From assembly GCF_018332715.1 (NCBI RefSeq), contig NZ_BOQP01000046.1, positions 62,001-126,000 of the forward strand: a stretch of DNA of 64,000 nucleotides, given 5' to 3'. The translations under genes and the position numbers were made by a program. This document shows positions 43,301 through 51,390 of this stretch, one piece after another; the stretch's first letter is position 1, and each line of letters begins with the position of its first letter. The notes beneath the pieces were generated by a model that was not told where the DNA came from, made no database searches, and saw only the letters and a program-made list of their open reading frames with translations. This DNA is from Winogradskya consettensis (lineage in GTDB: Bacteria > Actinomycetota > Actinomycetes > Mycobacteriales > Micromonosporaceae).

Positions 43301-44002
43301 ATGGACACACCTTCGTCCTCGGCGCGAGTGTGCGTGGAACGGCCCTTCTACGACCTGCACGCCGAGGCCTACGACCTCATCATCAACGACTCCGTCAAGC
43401 CCTGGTGCGACGCGGTGGATGCGCAGTTGGCGCACGCGTCGTCCATTCTGGACGCCGGCTGCGGGACGGGGCGGCACGCCGCGGAGATGATCGCGCGCGG
43501 GCATCGTGTGGAGCTCGCGGATGCCGCACCGCGGTTGCTGGCACAGGCGGCGGCGCGGTGCCCGTCCGCGCGTACCCAAATGATTGATCTTTGTATGTTG
43601 CCGGCTTCGGACTATGACGCGGTGATGTGCCGGGGTGTTCTCAACGACATGATCTCGGACGGTGAGCGGGCGGCGGCGATCGCTGCTCTGGCCCGGTCGC
43701 TGCGCCCGGGCGGGAAGCTGTTCCTCGACGTACGGGAGGCGGGGGCGTCCCGGGAGCGGGCCGACGGGAAACCTCGGACGCGGGCCGGTTTCACCAGCCG
43801 CACGACGTGGGACAACGGGCTGCTGCGGGTGCGGGAGACCTACGCGATGGGCGGCGACGTCACGGAATACCACTTCACCATGCGGCCGTGGACGGTCGAG
43901 TCGCTGACCGGGCTGTTGCGGGACAACGGATTGCGGGACGTGGCGGTCGGCGGGGGAGCCGGGCGGCGTACCCCGGACCGGCTTTTTGTTGTCGCTTCTT
44001 AG
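43301..44002 (+). CDS. Class I SAM-dependent methyltransferase
   Basis: A 233-residue Rossmann-fold methyltransferase. Motif I is I-L-D-A-G-C-G-T-G-R-H-A (about 46-57), motif II acidic E-L-A-D-A-A-P, and motif IV region D-Y-D-A-V-M-C-R-G-V-L-N-D, with Y-H-F-T-M-R-P-W near the C-terminus. N-terminal F-Y-D-L-H-A-E-A-Y-D-L-I matches the DUF/UbiE-like start. Substrate unknown; it diverges from the halogenase-like gene, suggesting tailoring of the same small molecule. ATG 43301. Its TAG stop overlaps the TAA of the convergent HAD gene. Confidence 0.85.
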   Translation: MDTPSSSARVCVERPFYDLHAEAYDLIINDSVKPWCDAVDAQLAHASSILDAGCGTGRHAAEMIARGHRVELADAAPRLLAQAAARCPSARTQMIDLCMLPASDYDAVMCRGVLNDMISDGERAAAIAALARSLRPGGKLFLDVREAGASRERADGKPRTRAGFTSRTTWDNGLLRVRETYAMGGDVTEYHFTMRPWTVESLTGLLRDNGLRDVAVGGGAGRRTPDRLFVVAS

Positions 44003-44625
44003 AGTTCTACGTCGAGCAGGCGGGCGGCCAGGGCGAGGCGTTCCTGGCGGGGGTCGGTCAGCGGCGGGAGCAGCAGCGTGGGTATGCCCAGGTCGAGGGC
44101 GGCGCCGTCCCATCCCGCGCGGTCCCCGACCATCAGCGTCTGCTCCGGCTCGGTCCCGAGGGCGTCCAGGGCCAGCCGGAAGATCGCCGGGTCCGGCTTC
44201 TGCACCCCATGCTCGAACGACAATATGTACGCGTTCACGACATCGCCGAGCCCCGCCGCCGTGAACGCTGGCCGGATGTCGAAGTGGATGTCGCTGAGCA
44301 CGGCGATCGTTGTCCCGTGTGCGGCGATGGCTCGCAGCACCGGAACCGCGTCGACGGCGAAGTGGTTGTGAGCGGGGTCGGACTCCACGGCGTACAGGGC
44401 GTCGGCAAGGTCGTCATCGAGCCCGGCGTCGGCGAAATACCGGTAGTAGGCGGCGCGATGCCTTTCGGCGTCGGTGTCGTCGCCGGGCGGCTCTTCCTCC
44501 AGCGCGGGAATGGGCCGGGCCGGCCTTCGCAGCCGCTCCATTGCCGCCCCTGCCCACTCCTGCGGCGTCAGGGTGGTGACCAGAGTGCCCCGCCAGTCGA
44601 AGATCACCGCTCGCAGTTGCGTCAT
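43999..44625 (-). CDS. HAD-superfamily hydrolase
   Basis: A 208-residue HAD protein. Motif I is V-I-F-D-W-R-G-T: the nucleophile Asp is present, but the second Asp of D-x-D is replaced by Arg (phosphonatases have Ala there). Motif II V-L-S-D, motif III H-G-V-Q-K-P-D-P and motif IV V-G-D-R-A-G-W-D are present. ATG 44625 overlaps the stop of the upstream FAD monooxygenase (ATGA), so the two are coupled. Acid/base loss or substitution suggests a specialised reaction. Confidence 0.78.
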   Translation of the reverse strand: MTQLRAVIFDWRGTLVTTLTPQEWAGAAMERLRRPARPIPALEEEPPGDDTDAERHRAAYYRYFADAGLDDDLADALYAVESDPAHNHFAVDAVPVLRAIAAHGTTIAVLSDIHFDIRPAFTAAGLGDVVNAYILSFEHGVQKPDPAIFRLALDALGTEPEQTLMVGDRAGWDGAALDLGIPTLLLPPLTDPRQERLALAARLLDVEL

Positions 44626-45773
44626 GCGTCCATCTTCACCGGCTCCGGGAGGGTGATGCCGGCGGGTGGGGTGCTCCGGCGGTGGAAACGGGAGAGCAGC
44701 GGCATGAGGCGGAACGCCTGGTTGCGCAGCCACAGCTCGGTGCCGGTGCGGGGCACGATCATGGCGGGGCCGCGCCCGAGCGTCTGGGTCCGGGTGACGT
44801 AGCCGCGCATCGCCTGCTCGTAAGCGTTGCTGTCGCCGAGGTTCTGGGCCAGGAGGTACGCGCCGACCAGGGCGAGGGTGGTGCCCTGGCCGGTCAGGAA
44901 CGACGGGGCGTAGGCGGCGTCGCCGAGGAGGGACACCCGGCCGGTGGTCCACGCGGGCATGCGGATCTGGCTGACGGTGTCGCTGTAGAGGTCGTCCGCC
45001 TGCTCCAGGGCGTCGAGCAGGCGAGGTGTCTCACCGCCGAGACCTGCGAAGACCTCCCGCACGCGAGCTGTCACGCTTTCGCGCGGCGTGGGCTCCGGTG
45101 TCGCGTACGCCAGCAGGGCATGGATCTTCTCCGGAGCGTCACCCACCGCGTAGAGGGCGGCGAGCCGGCCCGGCGTGTTCTGCAGCAGAGCCTCGTGGGA
45201 GAGGCCGCCGGTGTTCGCGACCTCGAAGCCGGCGAAGCAGTAACCGAGGTAGTGGTGGTAGTCGCGCTTCGGCCCGAACGCGAGGCGCCGCGTGGTGGAG
45301 TGCAGTCCGTCGGCGCCGATCACGTGGTCGAAGGTCCGCGGCGCGCCGTGCTCGAACGTGACGTCCACGCCGCCGGGATGCTGGTCCAGGGTGGCTACGG
45401 AGTCGCCGAAAACGTACTCGATGCGGTTCCTGGTCAGGCCGTAGAGGATCTCGCCGAGCTGGCCGCGCGGGATCTCGATGTCGTCGTTGCTGTTGCCGGC
45501 GGCCAATTCTCCCGGGCTGAGCGACGCGACGGTCCGGCCCGTCGCGTTGACCACCGAGATCCGGCGGGTGTCGATGTGGGCGGCCCGCAGCTCGGGCAGG
45601 ACTCCCATCCATGCCGCGACCTGTACGGCCGGACCGCGGACGTCGATCGGATAGCCGCCGGTGCGGATGCCGCGCGCGCTCTCGACGAGCGTCACATCGA
45701 AGCCGTAACGGTGCAGCCAGTAGGCGAGCGCGGGGCCGGCGACGCCCGCCCCGGAGATCAGCGCTGTAGTCAT
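44622..45773 (-). CDS. FAD-dependent monooxygenase (PHBH type)
   Basis: A 383-residue aromatic-hydroxylase-like enzyme. FAD motif G-A-G-V-A-G-P-A-L-A (8-17), R-G-Q-L-G-E-I-L, D-G motif V-I-G-A-D-G-L-H-S and second FAD site G-R-V-S-L-L-G-D-A-A-Y-A-P-S complete the class-A flavin monooxygenase pattern (TetX/RebC-like). It hydroxylates an aromatic or polyketide substrate using NAD(P)H. Divergent from a TetR gene with a near-palindromic operator between, as in many inducible resistance or catabolic pairs. Coupled to the HAD gene. Confidence 0.87.
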   Translation of the reverse strand: MTTALISGAGVAGPALAYWLHRYGFDVTLVESARGIRTGGYPIDVRGPAVQVAAWMGVLPELRAAHIDTRRISVVNATGRTVASLSPGELAAGNSNDDIEIPRGQLGEILYGLTRNRIEYVFGDSVATLDQHPGGVDVTFEHGAPRTFDHVIGADGLHSTTRRLAFGPKRDYHHYLGYCFAGFEVANTGGLSHEALLQNTPGRLAALYAVGDAPEKIHALLAYATPEPTPRESVTARVREVFAGLGGETPRLLDALEQADDLYSDTVSQIRMPAWTTGRVSLLGDAAYAPSFLTGQGTTLALVGAYLLAQNLGDSNAYEQAMRGYVTRTQTLGRGPAMIVPRTGTELWLRNQAFRLMPLLSRFHRRSTPPAGITLPEPVKMDA

Positions 45774-45786
45774 GGTTGAAGATGCT

Positions 45787-45806
45787 TACTGACCGCCCGG
45801 TAAGTA
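45787..45806. promoter_or_regulatory. Candidate TetR operator between monooxygenase and TetR genes
   Basis: TACTGACCG-CC-CGGTAAGTA: nine-base arms, eight of nine pairing, the common TetR operator layout. It begins 14 bp from the monooxygenase start and ends 27 bp before the TetR start. Confidence 0.7.
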
Positions 45807-45832
45807 GTCAAGGGTCGACTATGCTTCGGGGC

Positions 45833-46357
45833 ATGCCACGCCTGAACACCGACACCCGCGAAGAGGTCAAGGCGGTGGCATTGGAGCTGTTCTCGGACAA
45901 CGGCTTCGAACAGACCAGCCTGCGGGAGATCGCGGAGCGCCTCGGCATCACCAAGGCCGCGCTCTACTACCACTTCGCGTCGAAGAAAGACCTGCTCAAC
46001 GCGCTGCTCGAGCCGTTGCTCAAGGATGTGGGCGCGTTCCTGGACGAGCTGCCACCCGAGCCACGCGGTGCGTTGGAGGCCTACTTCGACCTCTGCTACA
46101 CCCACCGCAGGCTGTTCCTCGGGCTCCTGCGCGACGTCCAGGTGATGAACCAGCTCGACCTGGTCCACGCCGTCATCGGCTGGCGCACCCGCCTCGACAC
46201 CCTGCTCGCGGGCCCGGAACCAGCCGACCGGGTGCGCGCCGTGGTCGCCCTCGGCGGCCTGCAGGACACGGTCATCCTCTTCGCCGACCACCCCGACCTG
46301 CTCACCGGCATCCGCACCCAGGCGATCGCCGCCGCCCTGCGCGCCCTGCAACCCTGA
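45833..46357 (+). CDS. TetR-family regulator
   Basis: A 174-residue regulator. HTH: V-K-A-V-A-L-E-L-F-S-D-N-G-F-E-Q-T-S-L and I-T-K-A-A-L-Y-Y-H-F-A-S-K (recognition helix). ATG 45833 gives the usual short arm; an earlier in-frame start at 45776 would include the operator. It probably represses the divergent monooxygenase. It ends 4 bp before the stop of the convergent glycosyltransferase gene. Confidence 0.88.
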   Translation: MPRLNTDTREEVKAVALELFSDNGFEQTSLREIAERLGITKAALYYHFASKKDLLNALLEPLLKDVGAFLDELPPEPRGALEAYFDLCYTHRRLFLGLLRDVQVMNQLDLVHAVIGWRTRLDTLLAGPEPADRVRAVVALGGLQDTVILFADHPDLLTGIRTQAIAAALRALQP

Positions 46358-46360
46358 GGG

Positions 46361-47461
46361 TTACCGCAGGCCGGCGATCAGTTTTGTGAGTACGGCGGCG
46401 GGGCTGTCGATGGCCCTGATCTCGTCGGCCATGCGCTGAGCCGCGGCGCGGAAAGCGCCGTCGTTCAGCACCTTGGCAACCGCGTCGCTGATACCGGCCG
46501 GATCGGTGACGACGTACGCCGCGCCGGCCGCGGCGGCGCGCTCGGCATTGACGGGCTTGTCCAGCCCGAGGGGTAGCAGCACCATCGGCAGCCCCGCGGC
46601 GAGGGTGGACAGGACCGTGCCGGCTCCGGCGGCCGAGACCACCAGATCGCTGGACCGCAGCAGGTCACGCATCGCAACGAAGCCCGCGACCTGGACCTGC
46701 GCCGGGTTCGCCAGGTCCTCGGTGGTGTGCGGCGCCACCAGAACGTTCACGTCGAGAGCGCAGGTCGCGGCGACCGCACGCCTCAGCACCTCGGGATCGT
46801 CGACCACGGTGCCGAGGGTGAGCAGGACGGTGGGGCGGTCCTCCCGGCCGGGGAACGGAGCCCGGGTCCAGGCCGGCCCCTCGCCCTCGTGAGGTTCCGG
46901 GCGGATCGGGACGCGCGGGGCCGGATAGCGGTCGCCGGCCCGGATCAGGCTGTCCGGCCACGGGTCGACGTAGGCCAGGGCGGCGCTGGGCGTAACGCCG
47001 TGCTCGCCGAATTTGGCGATCGCGCGCAGGTCGAACTGAGCTGCCAGCGGCTCGATCAGCGGGAGCGTCGCGCCGTGCGCCACCCACGGGACCCCGAGGG
47101 CCGCCGCTACGAACTGGCCGAGGTAGTCGGACATCTCCGCGACGGCCAGGTCGGGACGGAACTCCCGGGCGGTGGCCAGAGCGGCCTGAGCCCCGCTGGT
47201 GAGCCTGGTCTCGACGAAGAACTCCACCGCGAACCGCAGCATGTCCTGCATCGGGTCGCTGCTGGTGCGCTGGGCGACGTCGGCGAGGGTTTCCGCGACG
47301 CTGGGGCCGGCGGGCAGGAGCGGGATCGACGGCGCCGCCTCACCCATCGACGGATGGGTCTGCAGGGCCACCTCGTGACCGGCGCTCCGGGCCGCCTTGG
47401 CCAGCGGGAGCAGGGGCAGCACGTGACCGAACGCGGGCACGGCGGTGAACAGGATGCGCAC
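46361..47461 (-). CDS. UGT/MGT-like glycosyltransferase (GT1)
   Basis: A 366-residue GT-B glycosyltransferase of the macrolide/antibiotic type. N-terminal R-I-L-F-T-A-V-P-A-F-G-H-V-L-P-L-L-P-L-A has the conserved G-H; the C-terminal donor domain has S-A-A-G-A-G-T-V-L and P-L-G-L-D-K-P-V-N-A-E-R, close to the family's H-G-G-x-G-T and D-Q motifs, but the usual donor-site His is Ala (S-A-A-G-A-G) and D-Q is D-K. GTG 47461 is preceded by an AGGAG site at 5 nt. Divergent TetR control suggests sugar transfer to a xenobiotic or antibiotic. Confidence 0.82.
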   Translation of the reverse strand: MRILFTAVPAFGHVLPLLPLAKAARSAGHEVALQTHPSMGEAAPSIPLLPAGPSVAETLADVAQRTSSDPMQDMLRFAVEFFVETRLTSGAQAALATAREFRPDLAVAEMSDYLGQFVAAALGVPWVAHGATLPLIEPLAAQFDLRAIAKFGEHGVTPSAALAYVDPWPDSLIRAGDRYPAPRVPIRPEPHEGEGPAWTRAPFPGREDRPTVLLTLGTVVDDPEVLRRAVAATCALDVNVLVAPHTTEDLANPAQVQVAGFVAMRDLLRSSDLVVSAAGAGTVLSTLAAGLPMVLLPLGLDKPVNAERAAAAGAAYVVTDPAGISDAVAKVLNDGAFRAAAQRMADEIRAIDSPAAVLTKLIAGLR

Positions 47462-47511
47462 GGCAACTCCTAGGACCGGTTCTTCGATGACCGGTGGACC
47501 GTAGTACACAA

Positions 47512-47529
47512 ACTAGAGACCAGTCTAGT
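47512..47529. promoter_or_regulatory. Candidate TetR operator between GT and TetR genes
   Basis: ACTAGA-GACCAG-TCTAGT, perfect six-base arms. Two ACCGGT palindromes (47475-47480 and 47490-47495) lie closer to the GT start. Confidence 0.6.
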
Positions 47530-47571
47530 GAATCTTTCACGAGGAAGCCGGGGCTTCGTTAGGATGCCGAG

Positions 47572-48231
47572 GTGGAGTCGAACCCGGCAGCGCCGGCTAC
47601 GAAGAGCCGGCGAGCGGAAAACGCCGAGCTGACCCGGCAGGCGATCCTCGACGCCGCTCGGGCACTGTTCACCGAGCGGGGCTACTTCCAGACGAAGGTC
47701 GGGGACATCGCGAGCGAGGCCCGGGTCTCCGTGGCCTGGGTCCACGCCGTGGGTGGAGGCAAGAGCGGCCTGCTGAGAACGCTCATCGAGGACGGCGTCA
47801 CCACCCAGGACAACGCACGGGCAGTCGACAGCATCGGCTCGATCACCGACCCGGAGGAACTCATCCGGTTCATCGTGCGCGCCACCCGGGAGCGCTTCTC
47901 GCAATGGTCGGAACTGATGCGACAGGTCTCCGCGGCCGCGACTCAGGACCCGGGGGTGCGCAAGACTCAGGAGATCGCGTACGAAGGCCTCCGCGGCGCA
48001 CTGCACCTGACCGCGGGCCGGCTGGCGGAGCTCGGCGCACTGCCGGACACCATGGACGTGCCACACGCCACCGACCTGCTGTGGCTGCACCTCAGCAACA
48101 CGGCGTACTTCCTGCGGACCGACGAGCTCGGCTGGTCGCTCGACGAGTCCGAGACCTGGCTGAACGAGACCCTCGGCACCGCGTTGCTCAGCCGTCCCGC
48201 GGACCCTAACCGAGCGAATACTCCGAGATGA
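47572..48231 (+). CDS. TetR-family regulator
   Basis: A 219-residue regulator. HTH near residues 20-65: Q-A-I-L-D-A-A-R-A-L-F-T-E-R-G-Y-F-Q-T-K-V and V-S-V-A-W-V-H-A-V-G-G-G-K, a recognition helix with Trp and a Gly-rich turn unlike the canonical Y-x-H-F. GTG 47572. Probably controls the divergent glycosyltransferase through the site at 47512. Its 3' end overlaps the convergent lipoprotein gene by 26 bp. Confidence 0.85.
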   Translation: MESNPAAPATKSRRAENAELTRQAILDAARALFTERGYFQTKVGDIASEARVSVAWVHAVGGGKSGLLRTLIEDGVTTQDNARAVDSIGSITDPEELIRFIVRATRERFSQWSELMRQVSAAATQDPGVRKTQEIAYEGLRGALHLTAGRLAELGALPDTMDVPHATDLLWLHLSNTAYFLRTDELGWSLDESETWLNETLGTALLSRPADPNRANTPR

Positions 48232-48670
48232 CGAAGCAGGTGTTGTCCTCGTTGTCGCCCGCGTCCGAGACGTCGAAAGCGATCACCACCGGGTGCCCGT
48301 CGGCAGGGTCGGAGCTGGTGGTCATCTTGCCGCCGTCATCGGCCGCGGTCTGGGCCAGCTCGACCAACCCACCCAGCGTCGGCAGCTCGATCTCCTCCTC
48401 GCCGGTGGCCGTCCTGCCATCGGTCCGGTCGATCTTCGACACCTCACCCCCGGCAACCGTCACCCGGTAGACGCCGAGCGACTCCTTGCCGTCGCACTTC
48501 CGCTCGACGGTGTAGGTGTAGTTGGCCGGCTCGGTCCACGGCGGCGGCGACCCGGCAGTCACCGCGGGCCTGGCATCGGGCTTGCCCTCATCCGCGGACG
48601 ACGTACATCCGGCGGCCAGAGCCAGCAGAACCACACCGCACAACACCGGCACCGTACGCACGTCGGCCAC
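48206..48670 (-). CDS. Lipoprotein, DUF6174-like
   Basis: 154 residues with a lipoprotein signal peptide ending L-A-A-G-C (Cys about residue 22). The mature part starts with a Ser/Pro spacer, then Y-T-Y-T-V-E-R-K-C-D-G-K-E-S-L-G-V-Y-R-V-T-V-A-G-G-E-V, matching the DUF6174 beta-sheet pattern. Membrane-anchored, facing outside; function unknown. The single mature-domain cysteine pair could form a disulfide. Confidence 0.72.
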   Translation of the reverse strand: MADVRTVPVLCGVVLLALAAGCTSSADEGKPDARPAVTAGSPPPWTEPANYTYTVERKCDGKESLGVYRVTVAGGEVSKIDRTDGRTATGEEEIELPTLGGLVELAQTAADDGGKMTTSSDPADGHPVVIAFDVSDAGDNEDNTCFVISEYSLG

Positions 48671-48982
48671 TCCCGCTCATCCCTTCGACGACCGCGCTCA
48701 CGGTCGTCACCGGCCCGCCATGATCCCGCAAGTCGCCGCTGCGCTCAACCCGGCCCAGGCTCATGCCGTACCGCTGGGGCGATCAGATGGATATCACCTG
48801 ACCAGAGGTCTCACCGTCGGCCGTGCGATGCGCTGACCCGTTCCTGCTTCTTCCTGCGAAAACCTGGCTGCCTGAGTGCGGTCCGTTGATTCGCATCTGC
48901 ATTTTCTCACTGCGCGAATGATTCCTTTGGCATGCGCTTTTCCGCATTCCAGCTCTTCGCGCGCCCATTCAACGGCAAAGGA
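48671..48982. other. 312-bp intergenic region
   Basis: No gene or clear structure found. The right third (48890-48980) is distinctly AT-richer (TTCTCACTGCGCGAATGATTC) and may hold the promoter of the nitroreductase-like gene. An alternative start for that gene at 48932 is possible. Confidence 0.5.
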
Positions 48983-49411
48983 ATGCCCGTGGAAAGCGAC
49001 GCCACAGCAACGGATTTCAACCAGCCCGTCATCGACGAGTTCCGAGCCCACGGCGGCCGGGTGGGCGGCATGTTCGAGGGCGCCACCCTCGCCCTGCTGA
49101 CCACCACCGGAGCCCGCACCGGCCGGCGCCGCAGCAGCCCCGTGGGCTGGGTCTCGGTGGACGGCCGCCACGTCGTGGTCGCGTCAGCGGGCGGCGCCCC
49201 CGCGAACCCGTCCTGGTACACCAACCTCGTCGCCGACCCCCGGCTCACGGTGGAGAATGGCACGGACACCTACGCGGCGACAGCCGAGATCCTGCGCGGC
49301 CAGGACCGCGCCGACCTGTGGGACCGGGTGATCGCCGTCGCGCCGGGCTACGCCGACTACCAGAACCGGACCGCCCGCGAGATCCCGCTCATCGTCATCC
49401 GCCGCCAATAG
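48983..49411 (+). CDS. Ddn-like deazaflavin (F420)-dependent nitroreductase family protein
   Basis: A 142-residue protein of the DUF385/nitroreductase-quinone-reductase family. G-G-M-F-E-G-A-T-L-A-L-L-T-T-T-G-A-R-T-G-R-R-R (cofactor-binding Gly and Arg residues) and N-P-S-W-Y-T-N-L-V-A-D-P are family hallmarks. Members use F420H2 to reduce quinones or nitroaromatics in actinobacteria. ATG 48983 follows AAAGGA; ATG 48932 is an alternative. A tandem repeat array begins 38 bp after the stop. Confidence 0.85.
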   Translation: MPVESDATATDFNQPVIDEFRAHGGRVGGMFEGATLALLTTTGARTGRRRSSPVGWVSVDGRHVVVASAGGAPANPSWYTNLVADPRLTVENGTDTYAATAEILRGQDRADLWDRVIAVAPGYADYQNRTAREIPLIVIRRQ

Positions 49412-49448
49412 GCGCCGGCCAGGGTCAGGCTGGGATTGCGGCCTGCGG

Positions 49449-49805
49449 CCCCGAGCGACCGGCGGCCCCGAGCGACCGGCGGCCCCGAGCGACCGGCGGC
49501 CCTGAGTGGCCGGCGGCCCTGAGTGGCCGGCGGCCCTGAGTGGCCGGCGGCCCTGAGTGGCCGGCGGCCCTGAGTGGCCGGCGGCCCTGAGTGGCCGGCG
49601 GCCCTGAGTGGCCGGCGGCCCTGAGTGGCCGGCGGCCCTGAGTGGCCGGCGGCCCTGAGTGGCCGGCGGCCCTGAGTGGCCGGCGGCCCTGAGTGGCCGG
49701 CGGCCCCAAGTGGCCGGCGGCCCTGAGTGGCCAGCGGCCCCAAGTGGCCAGCGGCCCCAAGTGGCCAGCGGCCCCGAGCGGCCAGCGGCCCCGAGCGGCC
49801 AGCGG
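49449..49805. repeat. 17-bp tandem array, 21 copies
   Basis: Exactly 21 units of 17 bp. The 5' three read CCCCGAGCGACCGGCGG; most of the middle read CCCTGAGTGGCCGGCGG; the 3' units change to CCCCAAGTGGCCAGCGG and CCCCGAGCGGCCAGCGG. Variants are grouped, as expected for slippage or unequal exchange. Because 17 is not a multiple of three, one 17-residue word (A-A-G-H-S-G-P-P-A-T-Q) appears in every minus-strand frame. The array fills the gap between two convergent genes. Confidence 0.9.
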
Positions 49806-49827
49806 CCCGCGGCGGTGGCGGAGCGGG

Positions 49828-51300
49828 TTACTCGGGGAGGCGGGGGCCGGCTTCGCGCTGGGAGGTCAGCCAGGACTCGACGTCGGAGGAGGAGCGGGGC
49901 AAGCCGGCCGAGAGGTTGCGGTGGCCGTCGGCGGTGACGAGGACGTCGTCCTCGATGCGGATGCCGATGCCGCGGAGCTCTTCGGGGACCAGGTCGTCCT
50001 CGGTCTGGAAGTAGAGGCCGGGCTCGACGGTGAGGACGTAGCCCTCCTGGAGGGTGCCGTCGCGGTAGAGCTCCTTGCGGGCGGCGGAGCAGTCGTGGAC
50101 GTCGATGCCGAGCATGTGGCCGAAGCCGTGGAGGGTCCAGCGGCGGTAGACCGTGGAGTCCTCGGACATGGCTTCGTCGACGCTGACCGGGAGGAGGCCG
50201 AGGTCGTGGAGGCCTTCGGCGAGGACGCGCATGCAGGTGAGGTGGATGTCCTGGTAGGCGACGCCGGGTTTGACGGCGTCCATGCCGGCCTGCTGGGAGG
50301 CGTGGACGATGTCGTAGACCTGGCGTTGCAGGGGGGTGAAGGTGCCGTTCACCGGGATCGTGCGGGTGACGTCGGCGGTGTAGAAGGAGCGGGCCTCGAC
50401 GCCCATGTCCATGAGGAGGAGCTCGCCGGGCTTGGTGATGCCGGTGTTGCGGACCCAGTGCAGGATCGTGGCGTGGGCGCCGGCGCCGACGATGCTGCCG
50501 TAGCCGACGTCGTTGCCGTCGGTGCGGGCGCGCAGGCCGAAGATGCCCTCGAGGAGGCGCTCCTTGACGCCGCGGTCGGCGGGCAGGACGCGGGCGACGT
50601 CCTCGAAGCCGCGGACCGTGGCGTCGATGGCCTCCTGGAGCTGGGCGATCTCCCACTCGTCCTTGACGAGTTTGAGCTCGGAGATCACGGCGGCGAGGGC
50701 GCGGTCACGGCGGACCGTGGGGTCGGCCTCGTAGGCGAGGACCGTGCGGTCGACGGCGGGGTCGAGGCCGCGCAGGACCCGGGTGCGGGCCGGCGCGGAG
50801 TCGGCGAGCGCCTGGCCGAGCAGCTGGTAGGGGGCGGTGTCGATGCCCAGCTCGGTGGAGCGCTCGGCGAGGGTGTGCCGGCGGCCGACCCACAGCTCGC
50901 CGTTGCGGCTGCGGAAGAAGCCGTCGGTGTCCTTGGAGTTGCGGTCGTGGGTGTAGAGCACCGCGTCGTGGCCGGAGCCGCTCGGGCGCATCACGAGCAC
51001 CCCGTCGGGGTCGGCGTCACCGGTGAGGTAGACGTAGTCGCTGCCCGGCCGGAAGTTGTAGTCGGTGTCGTTGGCGCGCACCTTCTCGTTGCCGGTCGGG
51101 ATGATCAGCGTCTCGCCCGGGAACGCGTCGGAGAGCGCGGCGCGGCGTTTGGCGTAGTTGGGAGCCTCGGGCCGGGTCACGACCTCGAGCGCGTCCTCGC
51201 GCCATCCGTCCCGCATGAACTGCAGGAACGCCTCCGGGAAGTCGGGGTCGTGCGACTCCGTCTTCGGCGCTGACGCCGGTGTTGCTGCCTGCTCGGCCAT
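49828..51300 (-). CDS. pepP: Aminopeptidase P (Xaa-Pro aminopeptidase)
   Basis: A 490-residue M24 metallopeptidase: an N-terminal domain (about 1-190) with F-R-P-G-S-D-Y-V-Y-L-T-G, then the pita-bread catalytic domain. Dimetal ligands lie in L-L-L-M-D-M-G-V-E and Y-T-A-D-V-T-R-T (two Asp), G-F-G-H-M-L-G (His), L-T-V-E-P-G-L (Glu) and I-R-I-E-D-D-V (Glu). Cleaves N-terminal residues before proline. ATG 51300 with GGGAGG site. Family-typical length. Confidence 0.93.
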   Translation of the reverse strand: MAEQAATPASAPKTESHDPDFPEAFLQFMRDGWREDALEVVTRPEAPNYAKRRAALSDAFPGETLIIPTGNEKVRANDTDYNFRPGSDYVYLTGDADPDGVLVMRPSGSGHDAVLYTHDRNSKDTDGFFRSRNGELWVGRRHTLAERSTELGIDTAPYQLLGQALADSAPARTRVLRGLDPAVDRTVLAYEADPTVRRDRALAAVISELKLVKDEWEIAQLQEAIDATVRGFEDVARVLPADRGVKERLLEGIFGLRARTDGNDVGYGSIVGAGAHATILHWVRNTGITKPGELLLMDMGVEARSFYTADVTRTIPVNGTFTPLQRQVYDIVHASQQAGMDAVKPGVAYQDIHLTCMRVLAEGLHDLGLLPVSVDEAMSEDSTVYRRWTLHGFGHMLGIDVHDCSAARKELYRDGTLQEGYVLTVEPGLYFQTEDDLVPEELRGIGIRIEDDVLVTADGHRNLSAGLPRSSSDVESWLTSQREAGPRLPE

Positions 51301-51390
51301 GGTTGGCCCTCCCGTCGGTCCGCGTGCCGTCCATGACGTTACCGCCTGGGGCCGACACAAATCGCGCCCGGATGCCCGGGTGAAGATCAA

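Noticed and set aside
41416..48231. Natural-product biosynthetic cluster
   Set aside because: Tailoring-type enzymes only; no PKS, NRPS, terpene synthase, RiPP precursor or carrier protein, and genes are in separate divergent pairs.
49449..49805. Possible CRISPR array
   Set aside because: Units are contiguous 17-mers with no unique spacers and no cas genes nearby.
49693..51273. 526-codon plus-strand frame beginning in the 17-bp array
   Set aside because: Antisense to pepP; the N-terminus is only repeat translation.
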